Origin: Pseudomonadota bacterium
Lineage (GTDB): Bacteria; Pseudomonadota; Alphaproteobacteria; Sphingomonadales; Sphingomonadaceae
Direction of reading: 5' to 3'
Length of the DNA stretch: 57,963 nt
Assembly (NCBI GenBank): GCA_023458055.1
Contig: JAEXAW010000079.1
Location: 1-57,963 of the forward strand
The translations under genes and the position numbers were made by a program. Positions 41,264-49,748 of the stretch are shown piece after piece. The notes beneath the pieces were generated by a model, which ran no database searches, was not told the origin of the DNA, and saw only the letters and a list, made by a program, of their open reading frames with translations. Every line of letters starts with the position of its first letter. The first letter of the stretch is position 1.

Positions 41264-42397
41264 TTACATGCCCGAGTTCGGACCGTAGGTGATCTGCACG
41301 TTGCGGTTCTGGTCGTTGCGAACGCCATCGGGCGTTTCAACGCGCGGACGGCTTTCACCGAAGGCCTGCGTGGTGATCACGCTGCCCGGGATGCCGCGAC
41401 CGGTCATGTACGAAGCAACCGCATCAGCGCGACGCTGCGACAGACCAACGTTGTAACGCGCGTTACCCGAACGGTCAGCGTTACCAGCGAGCATTACCGA
41501 AGTACCGGTGCAGCCAGCATTGTAGGCGCTGATGGCGTTATCGAGCGTAGCAGCCGCTTCCGACGTGATGTCCGACTTATCCCAGTCGAAGAACACGATA
41601 TACGGTCCGGGCTGGCACTGAACAACCGGAGCGGGTTCCTGAACCGGCGGCGGCGGCGGCGGCGGAGCCGGGGTATCAACTACCGGCGGCGGCGGCGGAG
41701 CAGCGGGTTCACCGAAGTTATAGATGAGCGAGCCCATCAGCGAGTGCGAACGCATCTTGGTTTCAACGCCGCGACCGAAGAAATCGACAAGGTCAACACC
41801 CGGTGCGTTGAAGAAGCGATACTTCAGACCAACGTCCCAGTTGTCGCTGAGCGGAGCGCGGACCTGAGCCAGCGCCTGCCAAGCAAAACCGGTGTCCGAA
41901 TCACGCAGCCACATCGGCGCACCAACAATGTTATCAACGCGAACGCGCGCAACACCGGCACCGGCACCGACCGAACCCTGAAGGCCGTCATCGTCACCGA
42001 AATCAAGCAAACCGTTGACCATCATCGACAGGGCATTCACCTTGCCGTTAGCGTCGCCGGTGTAAGCACGGGCAACCTGGCCGTTGGGCGAACCAACACC
42101 GATACCGGGAGCTCCGGCAGTGATGGCGTCAGCGCCAGCTTGACGGAACGAAGCTTCAGCTTCGAGACGGAACGCACCGAAGTCGTAACCGATCACGCCG
42201 CCAAAGTCGAAACCCTTCTTATAGTCAACGCTAGCAGCGTTATCGACGGTGGTGGTACCCGACGTGATGTCGAGGTCCATATCTTCAACAAGCATAACGC
42301 CGCCGTCAACGCCTACATACCATGCATTGTTGCGCGCAAGTGCGGGCGACGCGATGGCAGTAGAGGCCAGCGCCACAGCAATGGCTAACTTCCTCAT
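41264..42397 (-). CDS. OmpA-family outer-membrane protein
   Basis: 377 residues from the ATG at 42397 with a GGGGA ribosome site. Signal peptide (RKLAIAVALASTAIASPALA), an N-terminal 8-stranded barrel (residues about 25-230), a Pro-rich linker (PPPPVVDTPAPPPPPPPVQEP, about 235-260) and a C-terminal OmpA peptidoglycan-binding domain with the NADRSGNARYNVGLSQRRADAV motif. Tethers the outer membrane to murein and is usually a very abundant protein. Strong terminator downstream. Confidence 0.95.
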   Translation of the reverse strand: MRKLAIAVALASTAIASPALARNNAWYVGVDGGVMLVEDMDLDITSGTTTVDNAASVDYKKGFDFGGVIGYDFGAFRLEAEASFRQAGADAITAGAPGIGVGSPNGQVARAYTGDANGKVNALSMMVNGLLDFGDDDGLQGSVGAGAGVARVRVDNIVGAPMWLRDSDTGFAWQALAQVRAPLSDNWDVGLKYRFFNAPGVDLVDFFGRGVETKMRSHSLMGSLIYNFGEPAAPPPPPVVDTPAPPPPPPPVQEPAPVVQCQPGPYIVFFDWDKSDITSEAAATLDNAISAYNAGCTGTSVMLAGNADRSGNARYNVGLSQRRADAVASYMTGRGIPGSVITTQAFGESRPRVETPDGVRNDQNRNVQITYGPNSGM

Positions 42398-42565
42398 TTT
42401 ATTTTCCCCTTTCAATAGAGACACGAAACTCTGCACTAACCCCCTAAACCGACGGAAGTTTCCACGCAACCCGACTTTTTCTTATCTGTTGCCAAAATGT
42501 CGCAGTTTTTTGAGGATTAGTGCGGTCTCTTCTGTCATAAATATGCAGCAATTTTGCTTGACATT

Positions 42566-43009
42566 TTACGTGATAAGCCCCCATTTTCCCAGCAAAGCCG
42601 CGATATTCGCCAGCGCTGTCCGCGCTTCGGCGTCGATTGTCGCGCCCCCTGCGGGCAACGCCAAATTATTCGGCAGCACCCATGCGCCATTATGGAACCG
42701 GCGCTGTGTTCCTTGCGCACGATCCCACAAAAGCAGCCCTTCAAACGGTGAAACGAAGCGCCAGCCGCCGTCGGTTGCAATCGCGATTCGACCAATTTCG
42801 CCCTGCCACGCTCCGGTTGCGCCTGATGCAACCAGCCAGGCGGCGCCGGACGCGGGATTGGCGGGCGGTACTGTGGTCGTCGCATTTTCGATCATTGGGG
42901 ACAGGAGGCCATCAAGCAGCGCGAGCGCTTCATTATGGGTCACCTCCTTCTGCGCCTGTCCGGCGGCGAGGAGGGGGAGTGACAGACGGGGAGAGGTAAA
43001 GTTGGGCAT
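42566..43009 (-). CDS. DUF2793 phage/GTA-associated protein
   Basis: 147 residues, the last gene of the GTA-like cluster in transcription order. The DUF2793 pattern is clear: SPRLSLPLLAAGQAQKEVTHNEALALLDGLL, then GAWQGEIGRIAIATDGGWRFVSPFEGLLLWDRAQG. In alphaproteobacteria such proteins follow the tail genes of GTAs and prophages and may be fibre or receptor-binding parts. It is separated from the hub gene by repeat B1. Confidence 0.88.
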   Translation of the reverse strand: MPNFTSPRLSLPLLAAGQAQKEVTHNEALALLDGLLSPMIENATTTVPPANPASGAAWLVASGATGAWQGEIGRIAIATDGGWRFVSPFEGLLLWDRAQGTQRRFHNGAWVLPNNLALPAGGATIDAEARTALANIAALLGKWGLIT

Positions 43010-43049
43010 GGGTGTGGGTTCCTGTGTTGGGGGAGAATAAAGAACATGG

Positions 43050-43255
43050 TCACCCTCCCTGGGAGCGAGGGTCGACGGCGCGTCAGCGGCTTCGGGGAGG
43101 AGCTATCCTTCACCCTCCCTCGCAAGGGAGGGTCGAAATTCACGTCAGGCAATTTCGGGGTGGGTAAAACCTCGCGGTTTGCTCCCGGCGGCTGGGCTTA
43201 ACCCACCCCAAAAGACGTGCCGCCTTTTGACCCTCCCTGGCGAGGGAGGGTTGAG
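43050..43255. repeat. Composite repeat, family B, inverted copy (B1) with half copy
   Basis: In the junction between the DUF2793 and tail-hub genes. A half-element (43050-43090) is followed by a full B element in the opposite orientation to all other B copies: the CGAAATTCAC...AATTTCGG stem comes first, then GGGGTGGGT ... ACCCACCCC, then the AAAAGACG...CGCCTTTT stem, and it ends with CCTCCCTGGCGAGGGAGGGT. No gene is seen within. Confidence 0.8.
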
Positions 43256-43267
43256 CGTGTATTCGCC

Positions 43268-45460
43268 TTAAAGTGCTAGGTTCGACAGCGCCGCCTGCGA
43301 CAAGGCCTGCTGTCCGATCTGGACGATGGTGATGCTGAACTCGGATGCGCCAGTAGCGCGCCAGCCCGTCACGACCGATGCGTCAACCAGCATATGCGGC
43401 TCGGTTACATCCGCGCTGACAGGCGCGCCGATATTGGGGGTCAGTGTCACCCGATAGGCCTCTACCGGCTCGTCGAGCGGGGCATCGAGGCCGTCACGCC
43501 AATCCCACCCGTCCCGGCTGCGGCGCGTCCAGCTGAGCGCGAACCCGCTGTCTGTCTGACGCTCGGTCCGCACATGCACCGGTGCAAGCGGGCGGAGCGC
43601 CCGGCCCGCCGTGGCGACTTCGATCAATAGCGGCGTTTCCGTTCCCGGTCGCCGCGCGGTGATGATGGTGCCGGGTCCGAGCGGTTGCAGCCCGATCCGC
43701 TCCGGGAGCAACGCGAGGGCCGGATCATCGACCGATCCCAATGGCACGAACGCCTCGCCGGTTTGATGGGTTGCGATTGCGTCCTCGGTTCCGCCGCGCC
43801 CGCGCAGCAGGTGCGACAGACGATAGCGCGGGCGGCCATCAGCAGCGGGCGGCCACGGGTCGGCGCGGCCATACTGGATCATTTCGGCACCGAGCATCGC
43901 GAGGTTGGCACCAGCGAGCAGCGCTGCACCACTTGCATGAGCGAGCGCCATATCGGCCTTAACCAGCGTCACCTCAACCATGCTGCAGTCATCGAATAAG
44001 GCGGGCGAACCAACCGCCAACGCGCTATCGGCAAAGCCCAGCACCGGCGTTTCCGGCACACGAGCGAGCGGATGCACCTCATCCGACCCCGCCAGCAGCG
44101 CGCCGATCTCGACCGCGCCGCCGCCGGTTTCACTCGCTTGCGCAAAACCCAGCGCCGCGCCGTTCACGCCCGGCCAGCGCGGCAGATCGAATAAGGCGAC
44201 ATGCAATGTACCAGGCGGCGTTTCGACCGGCGGGAGCAGCGGCGCGTTAGGCCAAGGCTGGTCGCTACCGATGCGGTGCAGTTCGACCTCGCCGCCGCCG
44301 CTCCTCCAGCGCCACGCCATGATGCGCCAGCGCCCGCGTTGCTCGGGCAGTTCAATCACCCGCCCCACCGGACAGGCAAAGCCGAGCGGGCCAAGCGGTA
44401 AGGTGATGCGCTGCTGTGCCGCCACGGCCCGGCTTGCCAGCCGCCGTGCGAGCGCTGCTGCCAGATCGCGCGGCATGGCCATCGGGCAATCGGTGAGCTC
44501 TTCGCGCCCGGTGGTCTGGCGCGCAGCAACCGGGGCCCGCTCCAGCCCGACCAGCCAATCGCGCGCCGGATCATAGTGACGCACCGCGATGCTGCGCGGC
44601 ACGCTTGCATCGGCGCGACGCTCGATATGCGGATAAGCCTCGCCCTTGGCCGCGGCAATCGCGCTTGCAGGAAGCGCAACGGGCGCAGCCGCGCGGGTGA
44701 GACGCGGGCCGTCGCCGCCGAGCATCAGTCCCGCCGCATCAATTATCGGCTGCGCCGCACTCAACCGATCACTTCCGCTTGCCGCATAGCCGGTGAGCGC
44801 GAAATCGGCGCCAGCGCCTTGGGCTACCAAGCCAGGGAGCAAATCCGCCAGCACTGTCTCGCCCGAAATCGCATCCGCATCGGCAATGAGTTCAAAGGTC
44901 AGCGCGGGGATGCGATTGCCGAAATCGCCGAGCGGGAAATCTTCGAACACCACATAGGCAAGGTCGCGATGCGCGGGCGTGCGGGCAATGCCTTCTGCCG
45001 AGGCGATCAGCGGATCGGCGGGCTGGCCGGGATCGCCCGGATGCAGCCGGAAGCCCGTATCCAGCGTAAAGCGCCCGTCTCCGGACCGGATCAGCGTCCC
45101 GTCCGCCCAGATGCGGCCGATGCCCGTCACGCGGCGCGACGACAAAGCAACCGCGAAGGACGCACTATAGCTATAGGTATATTGGTCCGGCTGGCCCTTG
45201 GCGCGGTGCCGCTTGCGCCGTTCGCGCAAGGGGAGCGCCCAGATCACCGTCCCCGCCACCCGCATCCGCCCGTAAAGGCGGGGGATCTGGCTCCCATAGC
45301 TCGACGTCTGCACCGCCAGATCGGTGAGGCGCGGTCCGTGGACGGGCTTGGGTTTGAACAGGATATTCTGGTCAATATATTGCCCCGCCATCGCGCCGAT
45401 CATGCCGCCAATGGGCCCGCCGAACATCGTGCCGACAGTGGTAAGAACAAGTGTTGCCAT
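43268..45460 (-). CDS. GTA tail hub/host-specificity protein (gp15-like), without TIM barrel
   Basis: 730 residues. The start MATLVLTTVGTMFGGPIGGMIGAMAGQYID is the hydrophobic N-terminus typical of GTA gp15 and phage tail hub proteins, and the central region (ALTFELIADADAISGETVLADLLPGL ... PIIDAAGLMLGGDGPRL) fits the 'Phage-tail_3' baseplate domain. C-terminally a strand-rich segment (VHVRTERQTDSGFALSWTRRSRDGWDW) looks like a fibronectin-type module. RcGTA gp15 is roughly 1300 residues and includes a TIM-barrel-like domain; it is absent here, while a TIM-barrel-like domain is fused to gp12. Follows gp14 after repeat A2. Confidence 0.88.
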   Translation of the reverse strand: MATLVLTTVGTMFGGPIGGMIGAMAGQYIDQNILFKPKPVHGPRLTDLAVQTSSYGSQIPRLYGRMRVAGTVIWALPLRERRKRHRAKGQPDQYTYSYSASFAVALSSRRVTGIGRIWADGTLIRSGDGRFTLDTGFRLHPGDPGQPADPLIASAEGIARTPAHRDLAYVVFEDFPLGDFGNRIPALTFELIADADAISGETVLADLLPGLVAQGAGADFALTGYAASGSDRLSAAQPIIDAAGLMLGGDGPRLTRAAAPVALPASAIAAAKGEAYPHIERRADASVPRSIAVRHYDPARDWLVGLERAPVAARQTTGREELTDCPMAMPRDLAAALARRLASRAVAAQQRITLPLGPLGFACPVGRVIELPEQRGRWRIMAWRWRSGGGEVELHRIGSDQPWPNAPLLPPVETPPGTLHVALFDLPRWPGVNGAALGFAQASETGGGAVEIGALLAGSDEVHPLARVPETPVLGFADSALAVGSPALFDDCSMVEVTLVKADMALAHASGAALLAGANLAMLGAEMIQYGRADPWPPAADGRPRYRLSHLLRGRGGTEDAIATHQTGEAFVPLGSVDDPALALLPERIGLQPLGPGTIITARRPGTETPLLIEVATAGRALRPLAPVHVRTERQTDSGFALSWTRRSRDGWDWRDGLDAPLDEPVEAYRVTLTPNIGAPVSADVTEPHMLVDASVVTGWRATGASEFSITIVQIGQQALSQAALSNLAL

Positions 45461-45510
45461 GAGGGATGGGCCTTTTGTTGGAGATGGGGGAAGAACGGGG
45501 AAAAGGGAAA

Positions 45511-45724
45511 GCTCCTCCCTGTCACCGCAGGTGATGGGGAGGTGGCAGCCCGTCAGGGCTGACGGAGGGGTCGTCCGCGATTAGCGGACGGAACGGTTTA
45601 AGCTGTACGTCCGAAAGGTAGTTTGTGCGGAGAGCCCGCCCGCTCGGCTTTGCCTCGCGACCCCTCCACCATTCGGCTGCGCCGAACGGTCCCCCTCCCC
45701 ATTGCTGCGCAACGGGGAGGAACT
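45511..45724. repeat. Composite repeat, family A (copy A2)
   Basis: Fills the 262-nt junction between gp14 and gp15. First stem TGTCACC-gcag-GTGATG, second stem CAGCCC-gtca-GGGCTG followed by ACGGAGGGGTCG, third stem GTCCGC-gatta-GCGGAC; the far half returns through CGCGACCCCTCCACC, TTCGGCTGCGCCGAA and ends GCTGCGCAACGGGGAGGAACT. The stop of gp14 lies at the very end of the element. Confidence 0.85.
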
Positions 45725-46121
45725 ACACCGCACACCACACCCCCACCATCCCGTCCGGCCAGCCGGGGGTTTCGACGACGTGCCGTAAACCGGCATGGGC
45801 GTGGATATGGCTTTCATGGCACAGGATCGCGAGGTGGAATTGCGCTTGGCCGCAATTGACGAGGGCAATGTCTCCGGGGTGCGGCGGTCCGGTGCGCTGG
45901 GCGAGACCAGCCTTCACCAACCCCGCCTCCAACACCGCGCGACTGGTCCCGCGCAAACTATAATCGTCGCTGAGACCGACCGTATAGAGTCTGACTCCCG
46001 CGCGCGCGTGCGCGAGGAGGACGAGGCCGATGCAATCGAGCCCGCTCGCCGGGTCACGGCCATGCAGGCGAAAACGCGTGCCGAGGAGGGTGCGGGCGGC
46101 GGTGACGATGTCATGTCCCAT
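45723..46121 (-). CDS. GTA NlpC/P60 peptidase (gp14-like)
   Basis: 132 residues of the phage-type NlpC/P60 family (TIGR02219-like): IVTAARTLLGTRFRLHGRDPASGLDCIGLVLLAH with the catalytic Cys in LDCIG, a His in AQFHLAILC and a further one in HIHAHAG. In RcGTA the counterpart is a tail-tip cell-wall hydrolase that helps DNA entry. It lies at the canonical position between gp13 and gp15. Confidence 0.92.
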   Translation of the reverse strand: MGHDIVTAARTLLGTRFRLHGRDPASGLDCIGLVLLAHARAGVRLYTVGLSDDYSLRGTSRAVLEAGLVKAGLAQRTGPPHPGDIALVNCGQAQFHLAILCHESHIHAHAGLRHVVETPGWPDGMVGVWCAV

Positions 46122-46130
46122 CTACTCAAA

Positions 46131-46260
46131 TTCCTCCCCGGAACGGGGAGGTGGATTGCCCGCAGGGCAAGACGGAGGGGATTGGAAAAGCCGCACTCTC
46201 ATTGCGTCCAATCCCCTCCACCATGCTTCGCATGGTCCCCCTCCCCGTTCCGGGGAGGAA
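46131..46260. repeat. Diverged composite repeat (A-like, copy A6)
   Basis: Between gp13 and gp14. It has the A-family order with shorter arms: TCCTCCCCGGAACGGGGAGG, GCCCGCAGGGC stem, GACGGAGGGGATTGG, then CCAATCCCCTCCACC, ATGCTTCGCAT stem and CCCCCTCCCCGTTCCGGGGAGGAA. Merges into a tandem repeat. Confidence 0.75.
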
Positions 46261-46322
46261 TATCGGTCTCCGGCCCGTTCCGGGGAGGAATATCGGTCTC
46301 TGGCCCGTTCCGGGGAGGAATT
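46244..46322. repeat. 30-bp tandem repeat, about 2.6 copies
   Basis: Unit begins CCCGTTCCGGGGAGGAAT and continues ATCGGTCTCYGG, starting at 46244, 46274 and (partial) 46304. The unit is the end of the A-like repeat plus a 12-nt extension, so it arose by duplication of the repeat terminus. The units differ by one base. Confidence 0.88.
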
Positions 46323-46332
46323 TATTGGGGAG

Positions 46333-47181
46333 CTACGCACCGGGATACCGCGTGATATAATCCATTCCCGGCAGATAAGGCTCGCCGCGAAAGTTAAGCG
46401 CGTTGGCAAAGCGGGTGGCGCAGGTTTCAATATTGCGGTCACAACCCTGAATGATTTCCACCCGCACCCCCGCCGCAACCGCAAAGGCGGGTTCCTCCGA
46501 CAGCGTAAGGTCACGCCCCTCCCCTTCCAGCACGAGATAGGCAAGCCCGCAATTGGCCCCACCCAGAAAACGCAGCCGCCCGAAGGCATAATCTTTGGCC
46601 TCAATCGCATCGGCCACCGTGATACGGTTGCCCTCCACCGCCGCGACCCGCGCTACCCTGGTCAGCGGCGCAAGATTAACCCGGCACGCCGCATCGCCCA
46701 GCCGCGCGCGGCAGGTAGGCGAGGTTTCCGGTGCCACTGCGCTCGCGAGCAAAGCGGCCGCATCCGCGCCGCCGCAGCTTTTAAGTTCCGCGCTAAAGCC
46801 CCCGCGTTTTTGTTCGACCGCGCCGAGCGTCCCTGCCGCAACCGGGATCGGCGGCACGCTCGCATCCTCCCAATTGGCGACCATGAGGTCGACCGCCGCC
46901 CCGTCCCAACGCCCGGCGGCCAAATCCTCCGCCGTAATCGCATCCGACGTGAGCGCGCCGCTAATGTCCATCGTGTCGGCCTCAAGGCTCGCGGAGAGCG
47001 CCAGCGCCGAAGGCTGGATGCCCGGCGTTGCGGCATAGTGGACCCCGCCGCGCACCAGATCATGGTCATGGCTGGTGAAGCCGAGCACCAGCCCGTCGCT
47101 CCGCACAATCCGCCACAGCCAGGCGAGCGGCACCAACGGCTCTTGCAGCCAGGCCGGAAAGGACGCCGATGCCATGCTCAC
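46333..47181 (-). CDS. GTA DUF2163 hub protein (gp13-like)
   Basis: 282 residues of the DUF2163 (TIGR02218) family: FPAWLQEPLVPLAWLWRIVRSDGLVLGFTSHDHDLVRGG at the N-terminus and GCDRNIETCATRFANALNFRGEPYLPGMDYITRYP at the C-terminus, with several conserved Cys (CRARLGDAACRVNLA, GANCGLAYLV) that in the RcGTA hub bind an iron-sulfur cluster (from the published structure, recalled). GTG start overlapping the gp12 stop (GTGA). Confidence 0.93.
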   Translation of the reverse strand: MSMASASFPAWLQEPLVPLAWLWRIVRSDGLVLGFTSHDHDLVRGGVHYAATPGIQPSALALSASLEADTMDISGALTSDAITAEDLAAGRWDGAAVDLMVANWEDASVPPIPVAAGTLGAVEQKRGGFSAELKSCGGADAAALLASAVAPETSPTCRARLGDAACRVNLAPLTRVARVAAVEGNRITVADAIEAKDYAFGRLRFLGGANCGLAYLVLEGEGRDLTLSEEPAFAVAAGVRVEIIQGCDRNIETCATRFANALNFRGEPYLPGMDYITRYPGA

Positions 47182-49526
47182 ACCTCGCGGATTTCGATGA
47201 GCGGCACCGACATGATCTCGCCTGCGCGAAAGGTCGCGCGGCTGACCTCCAACTGGTCGGTGGCAAAGCGCACGGCAACGTCAAATTCATAGCCGACAGT
47301 GATGGTCGCACCGGCCGCGGGGGCCACCTCAAATTCGATCACCCCCATGCCGAGATGCGCCCAGCCGCTGGTCTGTTCGACCCCGTTGATCGCGACGCGG
47401 ATCGTGCCGGGGACAGGCCGGGTGATCGGGCGGCGCTGGCGCTCGGCGATGGGCGCATCCTCTTCGCCATAATATTTGGCAAGGCCAAAGCGCAGGGTGA
47501 AACCATCGCCCAGCCCGAGCGGTTGGTCGAGCGGCGTCACCGCGTCGCCATGCGGCGCGCTGCTCCCGTCAAACGGATCGCGAAAGCGGAACGGACGCGC
47601 CATCCCATGCCGCGCGCGGAAGAAGGAAAGCAGGGTCGCGACATCGTCTTCCGAGCGCAAACCGGGGCCCGCATCATAGCTCATCCGCGCATTGGCCCAA
47701 TCGATCATGCGCTGCTCATGGCCCGATGCGGTCTCGACCACACCGGTTGAAAAGACGGTCATCACCGTCGCTTCGCGGCCAATCGCAATCGGGAAAGGGG
47801 TGTCATCAAAATGCTTCATGTCGGTCTCCTCGGGGGGGTAAAAGGTGAAGCCGTCGCGGCAGATTTGCGGCAGCGCCCAGATGAAGGTCTGCGGTACACC
47901 ACGGCTCCGCGCGCGCATCGCTGCTGCGGCAATCGGCGGCCATTGTGCGCCCGCATCTGCAGGTTTCAGGACGAAGCCGGCGAGATAATGTTGCCGCGCC
48001 GGGGGGTAGCCGAGCCGCGTTTCCATCGCGGCGATGGCGGCGTCTGAATGACGCGTGTCGCCCGCCGCCGCCCAGTCATAATCTTCAAGCTGCAGCACGT
48101 CGAAGGCTGGCGCGGCCCAGCCAAGCGGCACATTGGCGCGCCGCGCTTCGGGCATGGCGGGATCAAGCACGGTCGGCAAATAGACGAGCAAATGCGTGAC
48201 ACACCCGCCCGCCCCTGCTTCCGCCTTGGCGGCATTGGCAAGCGCAAGGGTCGAATCCGCGAGCAATCCGCCGCATTGATCGAGCATCGCTTTTTGCGCG
48301 GTCGAGAGCGGGGCCTTGAGCGAGGGTAAGGCGACGGAAGCGCTTCCCAGCGCAGCGGTGGTCGCGGCGTCATAAAGGCAGGGGCTGCCATCGCCCTTCA
48401 CCCACCACCATGGCTCGCCAACCTGAAATTGCGGCGCGAGATCTGCTTGCCTAGCAATCGCGATGAACGCGCGCGCCACCTTTTGCAGCCATCCCATCGC
48501 GGCGGGGTTCGCCGGACTGAGCAGCGCCGAGGGCGGCTCCCAGCCGGTAAGCGCGGGCGAGCCATCCGCCGCGCGCTGCATCCATGCGGGCGGGCAATGC
48601 TGCGCCAACAATTCGTAACTCAGCGACCAAATGATCCCGAACCCCGCCTCATGCGCCGCATCCGCAAAGGCGCGGTGCCACGCGGCACAGGGCGCGTTGA
48701 GCGCAGGCGCGGACGGATCGACCAAGCCGCCGCTCCCGAGCCTCAAATTATGGCTCATGCCGACATAATGGTTGATATTGCCGCGATAGCCGAGCGCGCG
48801 CGCATTCCTGACCACCCGCTCCGGGCTCAGATGATAGCAATCATCATAGCCGGTCGCGACCGACAGGCCATGTTCGGGCGTCATGACGTCGCCCAAGCGC
48901 AGCACCGAACCCGCGCCATTGCAGCGCAAATCAGTGAGTTCGGCCCAGCCTTCGCTTGGGGAGGGCAGCGCGCCCGCCGTGCCATCATAAGCAGGCGGCA
49001 CGAGCGAAATGAACATGCGGTCAATATCGCCCGCCCAGACCGGATCGGCCTCCGCCGGATGGGTAAACCCGCCCGCGAGGCTCGCAAAATCGAGCCGGAT
49101 GGTAGCATCTTCAGGGGTGCCTTGGGCATAGTTCCATAGCCGCACATACCAGGCGCGTGGGGCACCGCTCGCATCGCGCCCCTCAATCGTCAGCGTGGGG
49201 CCGTGTAGCGCATCAAGCGGCTTCAACCCCGCCGACCGCCAGCGGAAGGTGAGGACGACATGGCGAAAATCGCGCGCCGTTTCATAAGCCAGCAACGGAT
49301 GATCCCACCGGTCCGCCGCCTCCCAGATCAGCCCCGCGAGCGCCTCCTTATGGTAGAACAGGCAATCGACGCGCAGGCTCGACGCATCCGGATTGGTCAG
49401 CGCCGCCATCGCGGGCCGGGGAAAATCGACGGTCCAATAGCGCGCATCAAACCGCTTGAGGGGCGCACACGCAACCGGCGCCGCAGGCGCACCATCGCGC
49501 GCCCGGCTATGGAGGATATGGGTCAT
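47178..49526 (-). CDS. Fusion of TIM-barrel-like domain with GTA gp12 (DUF2460)
   Basis: 782 residues. The C-terminal about 210 residues are a full DUF2460/gp12 distal-tail protein (KHFDDTPFPIAIGREATVMTVFSTGVVETASGHEQRMIDWANARMSYDAGPG ... GYEFDVAVRFATDQLEV). The first about 570 residues are an added region: a strand-rich segment (residues 30-210) and a glycosidase-like TIM-barrel (GYDDCYHLSPERVVRNARALGYRGNINHYVGMSHN, GFGIIWSLSYELLAQHCPPAWM, FQVGEPWWWVKG with a candidate catalytic Glu). RcGTA gp12 is only about 210 residues. The extra barrel might bind or cut surface glycans. Confidence 0.88.
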   Translation of the reverse strand: MTHILHSRARDGAPAAPVACAPLKRFDARYWTVDFPRPAMAALTNPDASSLRVDCLFYHKEALAGLIWEAADRWDHPLLAYETARDFRHVVLTFRWRSAGLKPLDALHGPTLTIEGRDASGAPRAWYVRLWNYAQGTPEDATIRLDFASLAGGFTHPAEADPVWAGDIDRMFISLVPPAYDGTAGALPSPSEGWAELTDLRCNGAGSVLRLGDVMTPEHGLSVATGYDDCYHLSPERVVRNARALGYRGNINHYVGMSHNLRLGSGGLVDPSAPALNAPCAAWHRAFADAAHEAGFGIIWSLSYELLAQHCPPAWMQRAADGSPALTGWEPPSALLSPANPAAMGWLQKVARAFIAIARQADLAPQFQVGEPWWWVKGDGSPCLYDAATTAALGSASVALPSLKAPLSTAQKAMLDQCGGLLADSTLALANAAKAEAGAGGCVTHLLVYLPTVLDPAMPEARRANVPLGWAAPAFDVLQLEDYDWAAAGDTRHSDAAIAAMETRLGYPPARQHYLAGFVLKPADAGAQWPPIAAAAMRARSRGVPQTFIWALPQICRDGFTFYPPEETDMKHFDDTPFPIAIGREATVMTVFSTGVVETASGHEQRMIDWANARMSYDAGPGLRSEDDVATLLSFFRARHGMARPFRFRDPFDGSSAPHGDAVTPLDQPLGLGDGFTLRFGLAKYYGEEDAPIAERQRRPITRPVPGTIRVAINGVEQTSGWAHLGMGVIEFEVAPAAGATITVGYEFDVAVRFATDQLEVSRATFRAGEIMSVPLIEIREV

Positions 49527-49556
49527 GATGGGTCCTTATTTTATTGGCGCGACCTC

Positions 49557-49685
49557 TCACCCTCCCTTCTCAGGGAGGGTCAAAAAACGGCACGTTTTTT
49601 GGGGTGGGTGTGGAGCGTGGCCGAGAGGCTTTACCCACCCCGAAGCCGCTTCGCGCCTTCGACCCTCCCTGGCGAGGGAGGGTGG
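49557..49685. repeat. Composite repeat, family B (copy B2)
   Basis: Between the 49749 Sel1 gene and gp12. Ends are CACCCTCCCT ... AGGGAGGGTGG; inner stems are AAAAAACGGCACGTTTTTT and CGAAGCCGCTTCGCGCCTTCG; central GGGGTGGGT ... ACCCACCCC. A short A-like remnant follows at 49690-49728. Same orientation as B3 across the Sel1 cassette. Confidence 0.85.
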
Positions 49686-49748
49686 AATTAACGCCTCCCC
49701 GCCGCTCGTGATAGCAATGGGGAGGCCAATATCGTTGTCGCACTACGC

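Noticed and set aside
44576..45562. 328-residue plus-strand frame opposite GTA gp15
   Set aside because: Antisense shadow; runs into repeat A2 and shows no recognisable domain.
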